A stretch of 64,000 bases of DNA from Tiliqua scincoides (GCF_035046505.1 NC_089822.1:4377931-4441930), one strand, 5' to 3'; counted from the first letter of the stretch, positions 44,883 through 56,691 are shown. Numbers and translations are program-made. Notes: generated by a model not told the origin, from the letters alone.

Positions 44883-45910
44883 CCCCTTAAAATTGCAACA
44901 TAAGAAAGCTGGTGGAGGAAGAGGAACAGACAATTTGTTTCTACTGCTACCCTAGAAACAGAGCCACAGAACCCGGAAGAGTTTCCCGGAAGCTGGATGT
45001 GACATTACAAGAGATGAAGAACCTAGAGAAGACCATAGAGGTCTTTGTGTGCTGAGAAAAAAGAAAAAAAAAAAAAACACATTGAAAATCTTTATATGCT
45101 GGTTTATAGTAAGCAAGTCTGTACAAGTCATCCTCTTACAACAAGCCCAAACCCAGCTCAGATAATGTATGCACAGAACATCTATGCCACACAAGAAGTA
45201 CGTTTGACTTTGAATGGAAATGAAAGCGAAAAATGGACATGAATCAGAGAGGCAGGTTGGGCCCTCCAGAGAAATCTGGTGTGGTCCTACTGTTCTCAAC
45301 AACTTCCTGAATCATCTCACCTTAAGATTTTTCCCAAATACCAACAAAGAAGATTCATCCAGAATGCAGCAATAGAGCCTGAGTGTACTCAGGTTTACTT
45401 AGAAATAGGTTCCACTACATTAAATTATCCTTACCCACAGGTCAGTGTGCATAAGATTGTGGGTAACCAGGAAAAAAAGCACACTACACTCAGAAGGAAA
45501 ACAACAACCACTGTCATAAATGTGCACAAGAAAAATGCCCACAGAGAAAAATGAGCACATGGAAATATATGCACATATAGTAATTTTCATGTAAAGGTGG
45601 TTAGGGATGTGTGCATTTTTCCGCGTGGGCAAATTTGAGCACGCACGTGTGCTGCATCCTGTGGTGGTTGTCATGGAGGCTTCCTTAAGATAAGGAAATG
45701 TTGGTTTCTTTACTCTGGGGCTGTGTTGCAGCTGCATCAGTGCTGGAAAGTTGGGTAGAATTGGGCCCTGAGGTTCTTTAGGATGACAATACTAAAGGCA
45801 TTTGTGGCTTCTGTAATGCTCACTTTATTCACAAATGTACAAATAGAGCATAGGTGGAGGGAAGTAGCATGTACCCCTACAAAGCAATGGGTCTCCATCA
45901 GACGCAGTGC

Positions 45911-46249
45911 CAGTGAAATCACTAGGGTTTGTGTCACCCATGCAGGAGGCCAGATCCACCTCCATGATGGACCCCCTCCCATGCAGTAACGCCCCAGGCA
46001 GTGGACGTGGTGATGTACACTGCCCCTCCCCCAGTGTTTTGGGTTTTTTGCTATAACTTTTGATAGCATAGAGATATATCAACACCATTTGTTTCACTGC
46101 ATTCTCCATGAAATTACACATTGAATGATATATAACATAATGGTATTATTCAAAAATACCAAGATTTTAACTATTTTGGCTAGTAGAGGTGTCACTCTCC
46201 CCCAGTGCGCATCTCCTGGTGTGGCCTGCACCTCCTACCAACACCAGTT
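45911..46249 (-). mobile_element. MITE-B copy
   Basis: Starts CAGTGAAATCACTAGGGTTT. The core includes AATTACACATTGAATGATAT and GGTATTATTCAAAAATACCA, as in 9903-10241 inverted. The right end is eroded (ACACCAGTTG). Confidence 0.75.
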
Positions 46250-46323
46250 GTCTTGTTCTCTCAACGTGCTACAACTTCAGCCAGCTCATAGGTCTCTCGT
46301 TGCCAGGTCCTTCTCAGCTACAA

Positions 46324-46326
<3 letters not shown>

Positions 46327-46396
<70 letters not shown>
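46327..46396. repeat. (AC)n microsatellite
   Basis: About 35 uninterrupted AC units, the only long CA array here without an adjoining CT tract. Confidence 0.97.
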
Positions 46397-46399
<3 letters not shown>

Positions 46400-46899
46400 T
46401 TTTGTATCAGCTGCTTCCTATTACAATTGCGTGCATGTGTTTGTATTCATGTGTGCCACTGACTGCAAGCTCTGATAGGCATGTTATTTAAAAACACAGA
46501 GAAACTCATAATGATCTCCCAGCCATGACCTCTCATCAGTCAAACATTCTGGGCTGTTCATTAGCAAGCTGCCTACAAAAGAAATAGTTGGCTGGCAGTG
46601 ATAACAATATATGCACCCAATTTTTTCGGTCAGGATCAAGACCTTGGACTGGCACTCTCTGGTCTGGTTTACTTTAGTGTCTCACTTCCACGCACTACCT
46701 GTGATAAACATCCAGACTTAGATGGGTGGCATGGAGTTCCTGAGATTTCATTCTGCAAAGAATATTGGGTTCCCTTGTGAATTCCAGAGGAAGGAGACAA
46801 AGTTTGAACTCCATTGTCCGGGCTAATTCTCAGTAGCGTTCATTCAGCCTTTGGGGCTGGATCTTACCTCCATTCCCCTGACACCACCCTCCATGCTTC

Positions 46900-47780
46900 T
46901 CAACTCAAAGAATGGCACAGATATTGATTTGAAATATGAATCTATTTTCTTTCTTCTCATTATGTTTTAAATTAAACATTTGTTTTCATCAGCATCACAT
47001 TTTTATTACCCCTATAGTGCTATTAACCATTCCTCCCCATTCCATTTGGTCTTTGTCATTTTTTGTTTTAAATGGATGCCACCATATTAAATGATGAATC
47101 ATCTTAAAGGGGGAATGCCAAGGAGTGAATGACAAATGAAAGGATTGGCTGAAAGTCACCTGGGATGATCAGCAGGGTAAATTTTTAATAAGCAGATAAA
47201 GCGCTGAGTGATTTACTGATAATCCCAGCGTGGGGAGTCAGAAGAGGCTAAAAGAACAAAGGTTTATGGTCCCTTTGGAGATTTGTTTCATCTGCACATC
47301 AGACTACAATTAATGGCCATTTGACTGTTGTTCTCCTGCTGGACTTTGGTGGATTAATTCAGTAAATAAAAGTGACAGAGCCTTATCCCATGGCAATATA
47401 ATAGAAGATGGCTGCACCTGTTATTTGCAAATCATTGCTTGCCAGGGCAGTGACCTTTTCTATCCTGGCTAAAACTAATAAGAGAAATTACGGGACTGAT
47501 CACTTAAATTTCATTATGAGAACCGCAATGACAGTTTGTCTGTTTCTTTGGGATTCATAGTACAGCACAGCGATTGCATCAACACAGCTCTGCCTTTTTG
47601 CCAACCAACTGGCTCCCACCAGAGGGTAATGGCCAGTTCTTTAAGTTAAGACTCCTCCAAGCATAATTGATAATTACCTAACAGCAGGCCTGTTTACACA
47701 CAAACCGCTAGCCTGAGTCTTAAGGCCAAACGAGATGAGACAGCAGTTTGAAATGCAAAACATCCCAAAATAGATCGAAA
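46900..47780. other. Repeat-free stretch, candidate conserved non-coding DNA
   Basis: No transposon piece is recognisable over about 880 bases, which is exceptional in this window. It holds homeodomain-like CAATTAATGG (47307-47316), an octamer-like ATTTGCAAAT (47423-47432), GATA-like AGATAA (47193-) and several TAATT words. No frame. Conservation cannot be tested here. Confidence 0.4.
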
Positions 47781-48535
47781 GAGGGGATGGGATGCTGTTT
47801 GAAAAGCCAAATGGGGATGTGGATGAGGAATGCAGAAGGCTGTTCACAGTTTACTTTCCTGCAAGTCCTCTCCCCAGGAGCTACTCTCCCAGTCATTTAG
47901 GCCTAGGGGCCACATCTGGCCCACCACCAGGTTTCACCTGGGCAGTAGCAACTTAAAATATTTTCCCAACCACTTGGTTGGACAGTTAAAATGTCCGGTT
48001 CTGTCCGCCGCACTCCTTCCCATATGGCCAGAGTGGTGTCAGGCGGGCTAACCCTCCTTTAAGTCAGCTGGACCATATGCTTTAAGATGCTCAAACCATG
48101 ATTATTTAATGTGAACCTCATTCCTTTGACAGTTTTACTCATTATGTATCATTCTGCCATTTAAGCAAGGCATTGTTTCTTTGTAATTGTCACAGTTTTG
48201 CTTTTCTTCTCAATCGCATTGTGCTGATTACAAAAAAAAAAAAAAAAGATCCAAGTAAAACTTATTCATTGGTTTTTAAAATTAATTTTTTTCATCCTGC
48301 AAAAATGAGACCTCTGACTTAGGCAAATTAGTTGTCTGGTTGCACCAAGGGATAACATGGTAGCCTCTCTCAGCAGCAAATTACCCTATGGAAGGAACAG
48401 CAGCTGATCTGGGAGCTTTACCACATTTCAAGAGGTTCTTGCCAATTTATCCTTTGTGAGCTCTCTCTCCTGCCTGGGGTTGGCAGTCATTTTGCCACCA
48501 GCTCACAAGGACACAGAAGTCTCAATGGATTCCTG

Positions 48536-48765
48536 TAGTGGTGTAGCTAGAGAGGCTGCAAAGTACTTAGTTTTGCAGGGAGTCTGACTGCGGGTGCAAT
48601 GGCCCCTCCCCTTCGGAGTCATGCTGGGCGGGAGAAGCAAAACGGATGTGTGTGCCTCCGTTTTGCTTCCACTGCTCTAAAGGGGAGGCAGATAGGCTAC
48701 CTAAACACCATGGTGAGGCTCGCTGCAAAACTTATTACTTTGCACCCCCTCTAGCTATGCCACTG
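48536..48765. mobile_element. MITE-A copy
   Basis: Ends TAGTGGTGTAGCTAGAGAGG and CCCCTCTAGCTATGCCACTG, 230 bp, with the familiar inner arms GCAAAGTACTTAGTTTTGCA and GCAAAACTTATTACTTTGCA. Confidence 0.8.
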
Positions 48766-49332
48766 GTCTTGCTCAGTCATTCACAGCAAAGTCCTGAGCA
48801 TAAACTGTTGCTATAAAATAGGATAAGCAAGAAAGAGAACAGGGGATGAGTAAGGAAGCCCTTAGTGCATGATGGTGCAAGCAGGTAGGGTGGTGGTTGC
48901 CAAACCGTGCACAGTGGGACTTGAGCGCATAGCAGCAAACTCACAGGGATGCCACGGGATGTTCCTGGCAGCCTCTTCTTCTCAGCTCATGCAATCCAAG
49001 ATGGGGGGGTATGGGAGTGCCAAGATGAGGAGACCACCATGAGCGAAGTGTGCAATGAATGAAGTGTGCCATGGGAACCGCTGATATGGGGGGAGGGGAA
49101 AGAAAGGATGTAGGTTTCCAAGAGAGATCTAGGTTAGGGAAATTAGGATCTTAGGGTTTGGGGAAGGCAAGATGAAAAGTTTTAGGTTTTGGGAAACGGA
49201 AGTTGAGGAGGGGAGTTTGTCTGGGGAGGAGGCTTGAGGCTGATTTCAAGTCTCCTCTAGAAAATTTCAAAAATGGAACCTATTCATTCAGGGATGTATA
49301 ACACTCACTGAGAAAGGAGAAATATCATAGCA

Positions 49333-49475
49333 ACATAAGAACAGCCCCACTGGATCAAGCCAAAGGCCCATCTAGTCCAGCTTCCTGTATGTCACAGTGG
49401 CCCCCCAAATACTGCACACAGGACAACAAGAGACCCGCATCTTGCTGTCTTCCCTTGCGTCTGGCATTCTGTCAC
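49333..49475 (-). mobile_element. CR1-like LINE 3' UTR fragment
   Basis: CAACATAAGAACAGCCCCAC to TCTGGCATTCTGTC, minus strand, UTR only. Confidence 0.8.
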
Positions 49476-49819
49476 AAGCACTGAGCTTGTCGTCAGTGTG
49501 GCTGCACCCAAAACAGATGATGAAAGATTGTGAGGAGGTTCTGTCACACACACACCCCGGTGGAGATGGTATAAAACCACCACCCCCTGCCCTGGCTTAA
49601 CTATACCTCTGAGTCGTAGGCTCAGCCTTTGAGATCTTCATTTAAATAATTTCCTGCAGCAGAAATACAAAAGTTCTCTTCCCAAGATCTTGGAAAGCTG
49701 GCTAGATGGGGGCTATGTTGACCAATTGGCTTGATCAGGAGAAGGTAGTTTTATGCTTCTAATATGCCTTTTTAAAAACCATTGATTTTCAATTGTCACT
49801 ACTAGAGAGTCTCACTGAT

Positions 49820-50170
49820 TTACAAAGATAGAAAGATGGATTGATGCAAAATTCTCATCTCTTGGGTTCCTTCGTCTCCCCCTCCCTCTCCCTCAAACTT
49901 TCTCAGAAAAGTTGCATTTTGCATCTTCCACACATGATGCCCCGTGGGGAAGCCAAGGCTGGAAAATCCTTAATTAAATTAATCAAAGGCAAGGACAAAA
50001 TCTGTGGGGAGTATCGGAAAAGCCTTGAGCTTAATTAATCAGACACGGACAAGTAGTTGAGATCCAAAATTTAACTGTTGTTCCCTTTTCCCTTCCTTTT
50101 TTAATAAAAAGAATCCTGATATGAATTGAAATTCTTTTTCAATTTGTATTTTTAGAACAGAATGACAGCT
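49820..50170. other. AT-rich unique stretch, candidate conserved element
   Basis: It contains CCTTAATTAAATTAATCAAA (TAATTA and TCAAAG words together) at 49968-49987 and a second GCTTAATTAATCAG at 50028-50041. No repeat family and no frame. Regulatory function is inference. Confidence 0.4.
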
Positions 50171-50234
50171 GGCTTTCCTTTGTGGCACTAACCTCAATGA
50201 AGATAACAATTTTCTCAAGTAACACTCTCTAGAT

Positions 50235-50568
50235 CAATGTTTCTCGATGCTTGTCCCCCGCTGTACCACTTCGCAAGGTTCACTTATTGGAAGTGCTACC
50301 AGGAGTAACTGGAGATGATGTCATTGCTCACAACTTCTGAATTGGGAGGCCAGATGCAACATGACAAACACCAGTAAGAGGCGCCAGGCAGATGAAAGGG
50401 TTTTTTCTGAGTGTGCGAAAGTGCACACTGGAGCTCTGCTTGCTGACGCAAGTCTCCCACTGCTGCTTGTGGCATTGCATTCCTGGCCTCAGTACGAGGT
50501 AGCGGGATTCTGGGGTCCTGTGCATACCAGCAGACACCACCTCAAGTACCACTGGTTGAGAAACACTG
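50235..50568. mobile_element. hAT element (family F2) with perfect TSD
   Basis: Ends CAATGTTTCTCGATGCTTG and ACTGGTTGAGAAACACTG. The 8-bp duplication CTCTAGAT is perfect at 50227-50234 and 50569-50576. 334 bp and non-coding. It is the reference copy for the family at 29310 and 35375. Confidence 0.88.
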
Positions 50569-50675
50569 CTCTAGATCTTGAATTTTGCTCCTGCACTTTC
50601 CTCATTCTACATCAGTATTCCTACAATATTGTCGTCATTAATTTGTTGGGATCTCTTCAGAAAGAAGAAAGGAAG

Positions 50676-51218
50676 GAAAATTAGGAAAGGCTACAGCGTT
50701 TGGGCCTCTTCAGCCTAGAAAAGAGACACCTGAGGGGGGATATGATTGAGACATACAAAATTATGCAGGGGATGGACAGAGTGGAGAGGGAGATGCTCTT
50801 TAGACTCTCACAAAACACCAGAACCAGGGGACATCCACTAAAATTGAGTGTTGGGAGAGTTAGAACAGACAAAAGAAAATATTTCTTTACTCAGCATGTG
50901 GTTGGTCTGTGGAACTCTTTGCCACAGGATGTGGTGATGGCGACTGGCCTGGACACCTTTAAAAGGGGATTGGACACGTTTCTGGAGGAAAAATCCATTA
51001 CGGGGTACAAGCCATGATGTGTATGTGCAACCTCCTGATTTTAGAAATGGGCTATGTCAGAAGGCCAGATGCAGGGAAGGGCACCAGGATGAGGTCTCTT
51101 GTTATCTGGTGTGCTCTGTGGGGCATTGGGTGGGCCGCTGTGAGATACAGGAAGCTGGACTAGATGGGCCTATGGCCTGATCCAGTGGGGCTGTTCTTAT
51201 GTTCTAATGTTCTTATGA
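50676..51218 (+). mobile_element. CR1-like LINE, 5'-truncated
   Basis: Starts in the protein at AGGAAAGGCTACAGCGTTTG and runs to TTATGTTCTAATGTTCTTATG. The flanking words AGAAGAAAGGAAGGAAAATTAG and their repeat at 51303-51326 show that about 100 bases of local sequence are duplicated around it. Confidence 0.85.
50700..51017 (+). pseudogene. CR1-like reverse transcriptase C-terminus
   Basis: A 105-codon open frame from LFSLEKRHLRGDMIETYKIM through LSQNTRTRGHPLKLSVGRVR and HVVGLWNSLPQDVVMATGLD to the natural stop after LEEKSITGYKP. It has few differences from 4683-5216 and so is relatively young. Confidence 0.82.
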
Positions 51219-51894
51219 ATTTTGCTCCTGAAAAATACACTTTCCTCATTCTACATCAGTATTCCTAAAATACTGTCATCATTAATTTGTTGGGATGTCT
51301 TCAGAAAGAAGAAAGGAAAGAAAATTAGTGCTCCTGGGAGGAGCTCCCCCATGGTTGCGCAGGGGCATGCTGGAATCTTCTCAGCATTCAGCACTGATGC
51401 CATTACGTCATTGCTTATTTTTGGTTCCGCCTCATGGCCTTGCAGCTTAGAGAGAATGCTGATTATGACAACTCCTGATTGAGTGACTCCTCCTGTCCCA
51501 CCAGGGACTTGTGGAAATGCATGAACTGAGTTGGGGTCCCAGATGCACACCCCTTAGGAATGTTTGCTAACCATATCAACATTCTCATTCATACGCAGTG
51601 GGCTTATCCCTTACAGCTCCATTCTGGTGAGAGGCAACACAGTGAAAGAGCTTCATTGTCGATTCTGCTTTCCAGTTTTCGACCCTTCCACTCATTTGGA
51701 GAAATATTCAATCTGTGTGAGAGACTGCATCATGTCAAACATTTATGGATCTTATGAGTTGCCATAACAGCTAAGCATCTCACCTCCCAATGGTGGAAGG
51801 TGTCCCCTCCCCAGCGTAACACACTGAAGTTTGGAAAAAGGAACTTCTAGACTTGGCAGTGAAAGAATAGTTTTCAATAGGTGTGATGCTAACT

Positions 51895-52112
51895 GAATTT
51901 GGTGGTATCAGGAAGAAATTCTTGATGATCAGGGCAGTTTGGCAGTGGAACTGATTGCCAAGGGAGGTGGTAGACTATCCCTCACTGGAGACCTTCAAGA
52001 GGAGGTTCGACAGGTACCTGCTAGAGATGCTCTAGGAGAATTTCCTGCTACAGGTAGGGGGTTGGACTAGATGACCATAGATTTTCCTTCCAACTTGATG
52101 ATTCTATGATCT
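51895..52112 (+). mobile_element. CR1 LINE 3' end, uninterrupted
   Basis: GCAGTGGAACTGATTGCCAA, CTCTAGGAGAATTTCCTGC, GGGTTGGACTAGATGACC and the terminus GATTCTATGATCTGAT. It shows what the split copies at 11340 and 21687 looked like before the hAT insertions. Confidence 0.8.
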
Positions 52113-52271
52113 GATCTAAATTCTTAGATACTTTGAATCCTGAACTGCCTTTTACCTTTTTATTTTTGAGTATCACTCAGACCTCACCTCACCTTCCCTT
52201 CCTCTTCACTTTGTTCCTACATCTCTCTGTTTCGTCCCTCATCTCTGTCATGTCCTTCTATTTCTCTTACA

Positions 52272-52869
52272 GCCCAATCTTATACAGTACTTACTGTGGT
52301 GATCCACACAATGTCTTTTCCTCCTCTGCAACTTCTACTCAGAAGCAAGTCCTATTTTGTTCAGTGCGACTTACTCTCAGGAAAGTGTGGTTAGGACTGC
52401 AGCCTGAGTGTGCTTCTAGCAGTGTCAGCAGGGAGTTCTGTGCCTTCCCACCAGTAACAGCATGTCTCTCTCCACTGGGTGATTTAGGTAAGTCATTGAG
52501 AGAGTTGGGAGGGTTGGCGAGAGGGCGAAATGAGGTTGGGGGAGAATGGGGAGGTGAGGGGTGGGGATGGGAGAATTGTGTCCCAGAAAGGAGGGGAGAT
52601 CAGTGCTGCCTTTGACGCTGATGCCAATATCCTAACCCCCTTCCCAGGCCCAATTCTGTGGTACAGGTCAACATGGATATGCACCAGCAAAATAGCTGTC
52701 GTAGGTCCAAGTTGACCCCTCCGCAGCACGAAGGTTTACCTCCAGGTAAAGGAACAATTGTTCTCTTACATAGAGGAGACCTACGCAACTGCCCCTGACC
52801 ATAGGATGGGGCAGTCACCATTTTGGCGCCATTGCATTGATGGGTGGCGGAAAGGATAGGATTGTGCCC
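52272..52869. repeat. Family G-like repeat
   Basis: Left end GCCCAATCTTA, right end GGATAGGATTGTGCCC, an inverted pair. It includes at 52325-52410 a single unit of the sequence that is tandem in the hAT at 23030-23582. The right half resembles 63600-63790. Confidence 0.45.
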
Positions 52870-52871
52870 GT

Positions 52872-53436
52872 AGTCTGTATTGGCTGATTTGGGTCATGGG
52901 TGTTGGAGAGATTCAGAGAGATTGAGTGCTGCTGTCAGTTTCTTTTGTATTCCAATATGTCTCAAAAAGTTTCAACAAAACTTGATTAAAAAAAAAAATT
53001 CTTGTTTTAGATCTGAGAGATAAGATTCAGTCCTGTCTCTGCCTCAAACACTCCACTGTGACTTGAAGGAATCCACTCTACTGGGCCCTCGGTTTCCTTC
53101 TGTTAAATGGGTACCTGCCCTTCATGGTTTGGGGCCAGGTTGTCCGAGGGACCACCTTCTCCCATATTTTCTGGCCCACTCTTAGGTCATCTGAAGGGAC
53201 TTTCCTGTGAGTGCTGCCTTTCTCCCAAATTAGAGGGATGGCAGCACGGGGTGTTAGTGGTGTTAGTAGTTAGTTAGTGGTGCCTCAGTTACGGAACTCC
53301 CAATTAGGGGAATTAAGATCTACCCCCTCCCTAATGGTGTTTTGGCAAGAGCTCAAAACCTTGATGTGTGATGGGTTGTCTGTCTTCTGTGACTCTGTAG
53401 CAGTTCCTTGAAGGTTAATACCCTCCTCCAACTGGT
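52872..53436. other. Unassigned, no gene seen
   Basis: No frame and no family recognised. Confidence 0.4.
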
Positions 53437-53467
53437 ATTCATTCATTCATTCATTCATTCATTCATT
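53437..53467. repeat. (ATTC)n short tandem repeat
   Basis: About eight ATTC units, directly followed by a SINE-type tail. Confidence 0.9.
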
Positions 53468-53570
53468 GTTTTTATGATTTATTTTTCCCTATATATTTTA
53501 AGCCGCCTTGGGCATCTGCTCCAGCAGGGGAAAGGTGGGATAAAAATCTTTTAAATAAATAATTATGTAA
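53468..53570 (+). mobile_element. L2-like SINE tail fragment
   Basis: TTAAGCCGCCTTGGGC, AAAGGTGGGATAAAAATC and TAAATAAATAATTATG match the 3' end of tRNA-derived SINEs with an L2-like tail. Confidence 0.55.
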
Positions 53571-53784
53571 GTAAGTATGTAAGTTGTTCCAGCACCACTG
53601 TTTCCCCTCTTGGACAGTCTGCTTCTTTGCAAGACAACCTCCTCAATGTCTACAAACTGTCTACAATGTCTACAAATCCTATGCATGCTTTCCTGAGAGT
53701 AAGCCCCATTGAAGACACTTAGGATTTTGCTATAAAAGGCTTGGATTACCCCAGATGCAAGTGAAATTGTCACTCATGACCAAG

Positions 53785-54094
53785 GGCCCAATCCTATATT
53801 CAACTGGTGTCACACTTCAGTCCCCTTACCCCATGTAGAGCCCTGGCAGTTCCTATGGGTCTATTGAGCTGATGTCTTCTCCCCACCCTCCCCACACCCC
53901 AAAATGCCTTCCTGCCTCTCAGCAAGGTATTTACGACTATGCAGTTGTCCTGGGCATCCCACTGGCAAAAAAGCCCAGCGCCAACTGGCCCTGGCTTCTC
54001 CACTGGCACTGCTCAGCTCCCGGCTGCCACAACGTGCCTTAAGACAGGACAGTGCGCAGACCACCTGCACTGCCCCAGCGTAGGATCAGGCTGT
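53785..54094. repeat. Family G-like repeat
   Basis: Starts GGGCCCAATCCTATATT and ends GCGTAGGATCAGGCTG. GC-rich interior, no frame in common with other copies. Confidence 0.45.
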
Positions 54095-54800
54095 AAGAGT
54101 GAATTTAAACTAAAATCTCCAGAGCTGAGAAGTTGAGAGAACAAATTATTAGTTGAACCATTAAAAGGCAACCTGAATGTCTCTTTTCTCTCCGTCTTCC
54201 CTTTAATTTCCCTCTAATCTCTCTGACTCTATCTCTCCGCTATCTGATGCTTTATAGCTCACGTATGCCTCTTTCTTGCCCTTGATTGCTTTTTCTGCCC
54301 GCCTGTATTCATCCAAATTACCTTTAAGGGGGAAAAAAAAAGTCCAGCATATTTATTGCTAGTTGGCACGAATAACCCTTGGGTATAAATTAATTTATGT
54401 TTGAATACTTTCAATTTCCACTTTAATTCATATGTTTCGGCAGAGCCCCTGATGTTAAGAAAAAAAACTCTCAAAGGAGACACGGGCGACTCTGGGGACA
54501 GGTAATCAGCTTTAGAGAGTTTTCCTAAGAGAACTTTGGTTCAATAATAATAATAAAAAAAAAGTTGGTCGGAGCTGGAAGGAAAAATCTCACAAAACCA
54601 TCTTTCTAGTCCTTTGGGATAATTCGCACTCGGTGAACACAGCCCCCACATCAGGAGGGTGTGTGTGGTTATTTAAAGATGAATATAATTAGTTGTCTTC
54701 TGTCAGATTTCAAGACTTAATTATTAGGCAAGTATATCAAGTCTGAGAACATTTATCCATCTAGACTCGTACCACCTACTCCAACGGTCAATTGCTCTCT
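54095..54800. other. Repeat-free AT-rich stretch, candidate conserved non-coding DNA
   Basis: About 700 bases without a recognisable repeat. Words such as ATAAATTAATTTATG (54387-), ATATAATTAGTTG and CTTAATTATTAGG resemble homeodomain sites. No open frame of interest. Confidence 0.4.
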
Positions 54801-54804
54801 GTGG

Positions 54805-54925
54805 CTTTTAATACTAGAACCAGGGGGCTTCCACTAAAATTGTGTGTTGGGAGATTTAGAACAAACAAAAGAAAATAATCTGGCCTAGATGCCTTTAAAA
54901 GGGAACTGGACAGATTAATGGAGGA
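54805..54925 (+). mobile_element. CR1-like LINE fragment with internal deletion
   Basis: ACTAGAACCAGGGGGCTTCC to AACAAAAGAAAATAA, then directly TCTGGCCTAGATGCCTTTAA. About 60 bases of the coding end present in other copies are missing. Confidence 0.7.
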
Positions 54926-54940
54926 TTAATGGAAATTAAT

Positions 54941-55153
54941 GCACCATCACGCCGCCCCCACTGGGTTTTTGGCTACAACTTTTGTTAGAATGTAGATATT
55001 ACAACATGGTTTGTTTCATTGCATTCTGCATAAAAGTACACATTGAATGATATGTAACATGATGGCATTTTAAAAATTTTGGTGGTGGTGTCACTTCCTG
55101 TGTGTGTCACCCTGTGTAGCCCGCACCCCCACACTCCCTTATCGAAGTCACTG
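54941..55153 (-). mobile_element. MITE-B copy, truncated
   Basis: CACTGGGTTTTTGGCTACAA, the core TTTGTTTCATTGCATTCTGC, and the terminus CGAAGTCACTG. The other end is missing. Confidence 0.7.
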
Positions 55154-55465
55154 ATCTAGCTGTTCATATCCCTATAAGGTTAATATGCCCTTATTTGTTA
55201 GCTTGGCCAGGTGTTCTCCTTGCTTCAACTGCCATAACGGTCATTATACTTTTGGCAGGAAACTTTACCTCAGTTGTTTACTGAGGTAAATGTGACCTTC
55301 CAAATCCACTGACCACTCTAACACAACTTCACTCCCTTATCCTTCTATAGATGGTGTGTTACAAAATGACAATCAAAATGTGAACCCGTGTCTACAGTGT
55401 TTCTCACATTACATATATTCAATATGGGCTATATAGACCTTCTATAACCTGGGCTAAAATATTTA

Positions 55466-55660
55466 CAGTGGTTCCCAAAATGTGAGCTGTGGCTCCCCGG
55501 GGAGCTGCAGAAACCAGTCAGGGCTTCCCCCATCCCCAGAATCCTCGTGAAAAACCCGCTGCCCTATACAATGTATGGGATTGTAGCCCTAATGGGAAGC
55601 TGTGGCCAATGGTCCAGTTGGTCAAGAGGGCTGCCAGTAGAAAAAAATTGGGAACTACTG
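55466..55660. mobile_element. 195-bp hAT-like element
   Basis: Ends CAGTGGTTCCCAAAATGTG and AATTGGGAACTACTG are inverted repeats of the hAT type. The flanks AATATTTA and GCTTACAA no longer match. Confidence 0.65.
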
Positions 55661-55757
55661 GCTTACAAGATTGCATATCTTGATGGCTGCAAGTGTGTAC
55701 CTCTTTGCACACACAAGTAGGACACAGGTGAATCAAATATTTCCTTGAAAACCTCCT

Positions 55758-55934
55758 CAGTGGCATAGCTTAGAGGGGGTGCAAAGCACTAAGTTTTGCA
55801 GGGAGCCTCACCACGGCGTGCAAGGGGCCCCTCCCCTTCGGAGCCATTCCAGGCGGTGGGTGCAAAATGGAGGCGTAAGCGGTGAGGCTCCCTACAAAAC
55901 TTAGTGCTTTGCACCTGCTCTGGCTACCCCACTG
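55758..55934. mobile_element. MITE-A copy with perfect TSD
   Basis: Ends CAGTGGCATAGCTTAGAGGG and CTGGCTACCCCACTG, with the 8-bp duplication AACCTCCT perfect on both sides (55750-55757, 55935-55942). This places MITE-A among 8-bp-duplicating (hAT-type) elements. Confidence 0.88.
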
Positions 55935-56076
55935 AACCTCCTTCATTCTTAGAAAAGGAAGCAGCAGAGAAAATGGTCAAGGAATCAGGAAATGAAATGT
56001 GCCAAATGGCAGATAAACTTGCGAAAAGGTCATCGCCCGGGTCCATGTGACCATTTGCGATCAGACTTTTCGGAGC

Positions 56077-56079
56077 TTT

Positions 56080-56159
<80 letters not shown>

Positions 56160-56160
56160 T
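56077..56160. repeat. (CTTT)n microsatellite
   Basis: About 21 uninterrupted tetranucleotide units. The lysine/glutamate- and serine/phenylalanine-rich frames over it are artefacts. Confidence 0.97.
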
Positions 56161-56530
56161 CAACAGCGGCAATTAATTCAAATCAGTGTTATTAGACTGA
56201 TTATCAGCATCTGATCTGATTCTTATTCAGACACAAGCCTCATTAAAACATGCCTTTGAGACTCCGTTACGGCTGCTTTCTTATATGTTTATTTAACTCA
56301 AAACCAACAGATCGACCAGCCAAGGCCAAGCTGTTCCATCCATTTTGCTTCAGACTCCAAAGAAAGTCGATTCTGAAATGATCCAGTCCTGTGGTTTTCA
56401 ATCTGGGGGCATCTCTCCCTTTCCTGGGGAGGCAAAAGCAATGGCATGTGATGCTCCCTTCTAAAAAAAAGTTGCTGTCAGTGTGATAAAAGCAACAGTG
56501 GCTGAGCCAGGCACACTCAGAATGATAGCT
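56161..56530. other. Unique stretch with a hAT-like fragment
   Basis: 56160-56280 is AT-rich with GGCAATTAATTC and GATTATCAGC. GTGGTTTTCAATCTGGGGGC at 56391-56410 looks like a hAT left end. No gene. Confidence 0.35.
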
Positions 56531-56532
56531 CC

Positions 56533-56691
56533 CTCCTGTACTCCTGCTTGAGCAGGGTGACCAGGACGCAGGTTGCGTCTGTTGTCTAGTGTGTTACCTG
56601 AAGCATTTGGTGGGCCACTGTGTGATACAGGAAGCTGGACTAGATGAGCCTTTGGCCTGATCCAGCAGGGCTCTTCGTATGTTCTTAGATG
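56533..56691 (+). mobile_element. CR1-like LINE 3' UTR fragment
   Basis: GGGTGACCAGGACGCAGG to the terminus GGGCTCTTCGTATGTTCTTAG. Diverged copy. Confidence 0.75.

Noticed and set aside
55924-56195. Lys/Glu-rich and Phe/Leu/Ser-rich frames
   Set aside because: They are translations of the (CTTT)n microsatellite.
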